A DNA stretch of 64,000 bases from CAYUVH01 sp964448135 (GTDB lineage: Bacteria > Verrucomicrobiota > Verrucomicrobiia > Limisphaerales > UBA8199), in contig CAYUVH010000018.1 in NCBI GenBank assembly GCA_964448135.1, forward strand, positions 1-64,000. The letters are read 5' to 3'. Below are positions 60,772-64,000 of this stretch, piece by piece. The notes beneath the pieces were generated by a model. The model did no database searches, was not told where the DNA came from, and saw only the letters and a list, made by a program, of their open reading frames with translations. The position numbers and the translations under genes were made by a program. The first letter of the stretch is position 1. Each line of letters opens with the position of its first letter.

Positions 60772-60974
60772 AGCTTTTCATGGTTGAAGCCGGTTTTCGG
60801 CTGCTGCGTTGTCCGGCTCGAATGAGGTTAGCTTGCCCGCCTGATGTCGTTCCGCGCCCACAATTTTCTGGAGGGACGCTGCACGCCACTCCGGCACGTT
60901 TGCTCAGGATTACAGATCGAACCTACTCCCGGACACCGATTTGCGTCAAGCGGCCCTTTGGTCCATTTCACTTA

Positions 60975-61004
60975 TTGACACCCTTAATTCCCGCCCGCGA
61001 TACT
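60975..61004 (+). promoter_or_regulatory. Candidate sigma-70-like promoter for the 61081 gene
   Basis: A perfect TTGACA at 60975-60980 and GATACT at 60999-61004 (4 of 6 to TATAAT) with 18 bases between, followed 76 bases later by the ATG at 61081. The gap 60772-61080 otherwise shows no gene. Confidence 0.45.
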
Positions 61005-61080
61005 CATCTAGCATGAGCGGCATTGGCTGGTTTGAGCACGTCGGCCAACGTTGTTCCCCGGCACATCATTGAATCTGTTT

Positions 61081-62736
61081 ATGAATCCCCGAATCACCCG
61101 CCCGGCACTGGCCCTCTTCCTCGGTCTGGCGGTGGCGGCAATGGCTCCTGCCGCGCGCGCCAATGTTTACGCCAGCAACGTCCGCCTCAACGGCGCGACG
61201 AACAATGTTTCGATTAACCCGGGCGGCTCGGTGAACATCAATTATATCCTGAACGAAGCCGCGTCCAGCGGCGTGACCATTGAAATCCTCTCCGCCAGCA
61301 ATACCGTGGTGCGCACCATCAGCATCGCCAGCCCGAACGCCGGCACGACGCGCGGCACAAACACCGTCACGTGGAACGGCCAGGATGGCAGCAACGTGAA
61401 TGTGCCGAGCGGCAGCTACTCGATTCGCGTTACCGCGGCGGCGACGGGTTACGGCGGTTGGACCCAAATCACCACGGACACCAATGTTGGGCAGAATGTG
61501 TATGATGGCCGCGGCATCGCGGTGAATCAAAACACGAACAGCTTTTATTACGGGCGCGTGTTCGTGGGCAATTCGCTCGCCAGTCCCGGACTGCCGGTCA
61601 ATGACGGGGACAAATTGGGCATTCAAAAACTGAATGCCGATGGCTCCCCCGCGGCAGACGGGCGCTTCAGCACGGGTGGCTATCCGTGGACCGGTGACGA
61701 AAGCAGCCCGTGGAAATTGGAGGTTTCGGCCGACGACAAGGTTTACGTGAATGATTGGACGACCCACGGCACCTTTGTGACGTTCAATCAATTGCTGACC
61801 ACGAACGCGTACCAGATCGTCCTGCGCGGCGACGCGGACAACAATCCCAACGGCGGCGCGGCCAGCCTGAGCGGAATCTTCGTCACCGGCGCCGGCACCA
61901 ACTCGCAAATCTGGGCCACCGACGTCAATTTCCCCAACGACAAGGGTATCCTGCGCTGGGGCGTGACCGGCAATGGCACCTGCGCCACGAATGATACGGG
62001 GACTCAAATCGTGAGCAGCCACGGAAGTTCCGATCTGAATCTCTACGCCCAGGACGTGGCGGTGGACAGCAGCAATCGCATCTACACGATTCAATTCGTC
62101 GCCGCCAACAACAGCACCGCGCCGCGCGTTCTCCGCTTTCCCGCCTACACCAACTTGGTGGAAACCAACGCGGATTGGAAGGTCGGCCAGGGTTCCAACA
62201 CCATGCGCGGCGCCTTCGCGGTGGCTGTGGATCCCGCGGCCCAATACGTCGCGGTGGCTTTCCGCGATTCCTCGGGCAGCGGCAGCGGCGGATTGGGAGT
62301 TTTCAGCGCCACCGATGGCAGCCTCATCAGCATGAGCTTTGCTCCACTGGACGATTTCACGGACGTGGCCTGGGACCGCGCCGGCAACCTGTATGCGATT
62401 GATAACTCCGCGGTGCTGCCCAGCGGCTCGGGAGTCTGGCGCGTCTACTCCCCGCCCGGCGCGAACTCCAGCGTCACACCGTCGCTCGCAACCGTGCAGG
62501 TCGCGCCCCCCACGCCGCCGGTCATCACCAGCATCGGCGTGTCCAGCGGCACCGTGACCATTAATTTCACCGGCGCGGTGACCGATGTCCCGGGCGCGTT
62601 TACCCTCGTGAACTCGACGACCGTGAGCGGCACTTACACCAACACCCCCGGCGCCAACATCACCGGCGCGAGCGGCACCTACCAGGCCACCGCACCCGTG
62701 AGCGGTTCGGTGCAATTCTACCGCATCAAGCGCTAA
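61081..62736 (+). CDS. Secreted beta-propeller protein with FlgD-like Ig domain and C-terminal FYRIK end
   Basis: The 551-residue protein has a signal peptide (ALALFLGLAVAAMAPAARA), a FlgD-type Ig-like domain (IEILSASNTVVRTISIAS ... VTWNGQDGSNVNVPSGSYSIRV, about 40-125), a six- or seven-bladed propeller-like body (DDKVYVNDW, SSNRIYTIQFV, AQYVAVAFRDSS, GNLYAIDNS) and a C-terminal module ending QFYRIKR. It is probably surface exposed. The ATG at 61081 starts the signal peptide; the frame is open to 61051. Confidence 0.8.
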   Translation: MNPRITRPALALFLGLAVAAMAPAARANVYASNVRLNGATNNVSINPGGSVNINYILNEAASSGVTIEILSASNTVVRTISIASPNAGTTRGTNTVTWNGQDGSNVNVPSGSYSIRVTAAATGYGGWTQITTDTNVGQNVYDGRGIAVNQNTNSFYYGRVFVGNSLASPGLPVNDGDKLGIQKLNADGSPAADGRFSTGGYPWTGDESSPWKLEVSADDKVYVNDWTTHGTFVTFNQLLTTNAYQIVLRGDADNNPNGGAASLSGIFVTGAGTNSQIWATDVNFPNDKGILRWGVTGNGTCATNDTGTQIVSSHGSSDLNLYAQDVAVDSSNRIYTIQFVAANNSTAPRVLRFPAYTNLVETNADWKVGQGSNTMRGAFAVAVDPAAQYVAVAFRDSSGSGSGGLGVFSATDGSLISMSFAPLDDFTDVAWDRAGNLYAIDNSAVLPSGSGVWRVYSPPGANSSVTPSLATVQVAPPTPPVITSIGVSSGTVTINFTGAVTDVPGAFTLVNSTTVSGTYTNTPGANITGASGTYQATAPVSGSVQFYRIKR

Positions 62737-62762
62737 GCGCTCACGAGGTGGCGATTTGCCTT

Positions 62763-62788
62763 GGAGCGCGGACATTCTTGTCCGCAGC
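62763..62788. repeat. REP-A hairpin element
   Basis: GGAGC is followed by perfect 7-base arms GCGGACA (62768-62774) and TGTCCGC (62779-62785) around TTCT, then AGC. Further on, at about 62873-62899, CGCGCCGAAGC, GCAGCGAAGGCGGG repeats the motif seen near 36085. Confidence 0.7.
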
Positions 62789-62964
62789 TACGTAAGAAAA
62801 CCCGCTGGCCCCGAAGTCTCGAAGGTGGATGAAGGCAATTCTTCTTCAACTTGGAATCTGCAACTTGCTCGCCGCGCCGAAGCGCAGCGAAGGCGGGCTA
62901 CCTGCAACCTCCCGGCCCTCCTTTTAGTCTTTAGCATTCAGCCTTTAGCCTTTACTATAAGTTG

Positions 62965-64000
62965 ATGCGTTCTGACACGATCAAGAAAGGCGCCGAGCGC
63001 GCGCCGCACCGCGCGTTGTTGCGCGCGACCGGTTCCATTGAGTCCGATGCCGATTGGGAGAAGCCCTTCATCGCCATCGCGAACTCCTACACCGATTGCA
63101 TTCCCGGCCACGCGCACCTGAACGAAATCGGCATGCTGGTCAAACGTCTCGTTCGCGAGGCCGGCGGCGTGCCGTTCATCTTCAACACGATCGGCGTGGA
63201 CGACGGCATCGCCATGGGCCACAACGGCATGAAGTATTCCCTGCCGTCGCGCGAGCTGATCGCGGATTGCGTGGAGACCATGGTCCGCGCGCATTGTTTC
63301 GACGGCATGGTTTGCATCCCGAACTGCGACAAGATCGTCCCCGGCATGATGATGGGCGCGATGCGGTTGAACATCCCCACCGTGTTCGTCAGCGGCGGGC
63401 CGATGGCTGCCGGCGTGTCCGACCACGCCGTCGACAGCGAACTGCCCGAGCACCTGCGCCCGGCTTCGCAAAAGGCTGATCTCATTTCCGTGTTCAAGGG
63501 CGTTGGCGAATTGCAGACCGGGAAAATCACGGAGGCCGCCTTGCTGAAGCTCGAACAAAGCGCGTGCCCCACCTGCGGCTCCTGCTCCGGCATGTTCACG
63601 GCCAATTCGATGAACTGTCTCTGCGAAGCTCTCGGCATCGCTCTCCCCGGCAATGGCACCATCCTCGCCGTCTCGAAGGAACGCGAAGCGCTGTATCAGC
63701 GCGCCGCCGAGGCCATCATCAAAATGGTGAAGCTGGACCTCAAGCCGCGCGACATCGCGACCGTGGAAGCCTTCGACAACGCACTGGCCCTCGACGTCGC
63801 GATGGGCGGCTCGACCAATACGATCCTGCACACGCTTGCGATCGCGCGCGAAGCCGGCATCGAATACGACATCAAGCGCATCGACGAAATCTCCCGGCGC
63901 GTGCCGTGCATCTGCAAAGTCTCGCCGTCCTCCAATTATCACGTCCAGGACGTGCAGCGCGCCGGCGGCATCCACACCATTCTCGGCGAATTGAAGCGCA
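62965..64000 (+). CDS. ilvD: Dihydroxy-acid dehydratase, partial (runs off the window)
   Basis: The 345 visible codons are the N-terminal part of IlvD, which dehydrates dihydroxy acids in isoleucine and valine synthesis. Iron-sulfur ligands are in YTDCIPGH, CIPNCDKIVPG and CPTCGSCSGMFTANSM; GVDDGIAMGHNGMKYSLPSRE and AMGGSTNTILH are family blocks. The ATG at 62965 begins RSDTIKKGAERAPHRALLRATG as in other members. The remaining part, about 215 residues judging from the family, lies beyond base 64000. Confidence 0.95.
   Translation, partial: MRSDTIKKGAERAPHRALLRATGSIESDADWEKPFIAIANSYTDCIPGHAHLNEIGMLVKRLVREAGGVPFIFNTIGVDDGIAMGHNGMKYSLPSRELIADCVETMVRAHCFDGMVCIPNCDKIVPGMMMGAMRLNIPTVFVSGGPMAAGVSDHAVDSELPEHLRPASQKADLISVFKGVGELQTGKITEAALLKLEQSACPTCGSCSGMFTANSMNCLCEALGIALPGNGTILAVSKEREALYQRAAEAIIKMVKLDLKPRDIATVEAFDNALALDVAMGGSTNTILHTLAIAREAGIEYDIKRIDEISRRVPCICKVSPSSNYHVQDVQRAGGIHTILGELKR

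Overview
The window looks like a high-GC chromosomal segment of a Verrucomicrobiota bacterium of the Pedosphaera/Limisphaerales type. The evidence is indirect: four solitary prepilin-type H-X9-DG proteins, a DUF1549/DUF1553 plus DUF1501 pair with a planctomycete-type cytochrome c domain, Tat-exported Gfo/Idh/MocA oxidoreductases with a ThuA protein, very large secreted Ig-like, beta-helix and autotransporter-strand proteins, and many small palindromic repeats between genes. No rRNA, tRNA, CRISPR array, integrase or transposase was seen.

Layout. 0.4-4.1 kb: an M16 zinc peptidase, a prepilin-type protein, and an ECF sigma factor translationally coupled to a membrane anti-sigma-like protein. 4.8-8.2 kb: a secreted cupredoxin overlapping a CusF-SCO1 fusion (copper handling), then a secreted all-alpha protein. 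8.2-16.2 kb: a carbohydrate block (secreted glycosidase-like protein, two exported Gfo/Idh/MocA proteins, ThuA protein, cupin, multi-pass acetyltransferase). 16.3-19.2 kb: a cytochrome c lipoprotein, a secreted protein, a second prepilin-type protein and a small CxxC membrane protein. 19.6-28.5 kb: a carbamoyltransferase/SxtJ pair, then a four-gene ABC exporter (large auxiliary membrane protein, ATPase, two permeases). 28.5-39.7 kb: mqnD (futalosine menaquinone route), several small and secreted proteins, a third Gfo/Idh/MocA protein with a HEAT-repeat protein, a type I phosphodiesterase and a UvrD/PcrA helicase. 39.7-47.7 kb: a third prepilin-type protein, an 1103-residue Ig-like surface protein and the DUF1549/DUF1501 pair. 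47.7-51.1 kb: an AT-richer accessory patch holding several repeats, a fused SMC-like ATPase-TOPRIM protein that may be a single-gene defence system, and a small membrane protein. 51.2-62.7 kb: large secreted proteins (beta-helix protein cut by an in-frame stop, Sel1 protein, prepilin-type protein, autotransporter-strand protein, beta-propeller protein) and a DUF3658 protein. The window ends inside ilvD.

Two themes run through it. First, six secreted proteins end in a related module of roughly 45-70 residues finishing in an aromatic-Tyr/Phe-Arg-Ile/Val motif, which may be a sorting or anchoring tail; in one gene a stop codon falls just inside this module. Second, several families of hairpin repeats occupy the intergenic spaces, and some have been absorbed into coding sequence or start regions. 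Coordinates of starts were chosen by eye from signal peptides, overlaps and ribosome binding sites; homology calls rest on motif recognition, not on searches.
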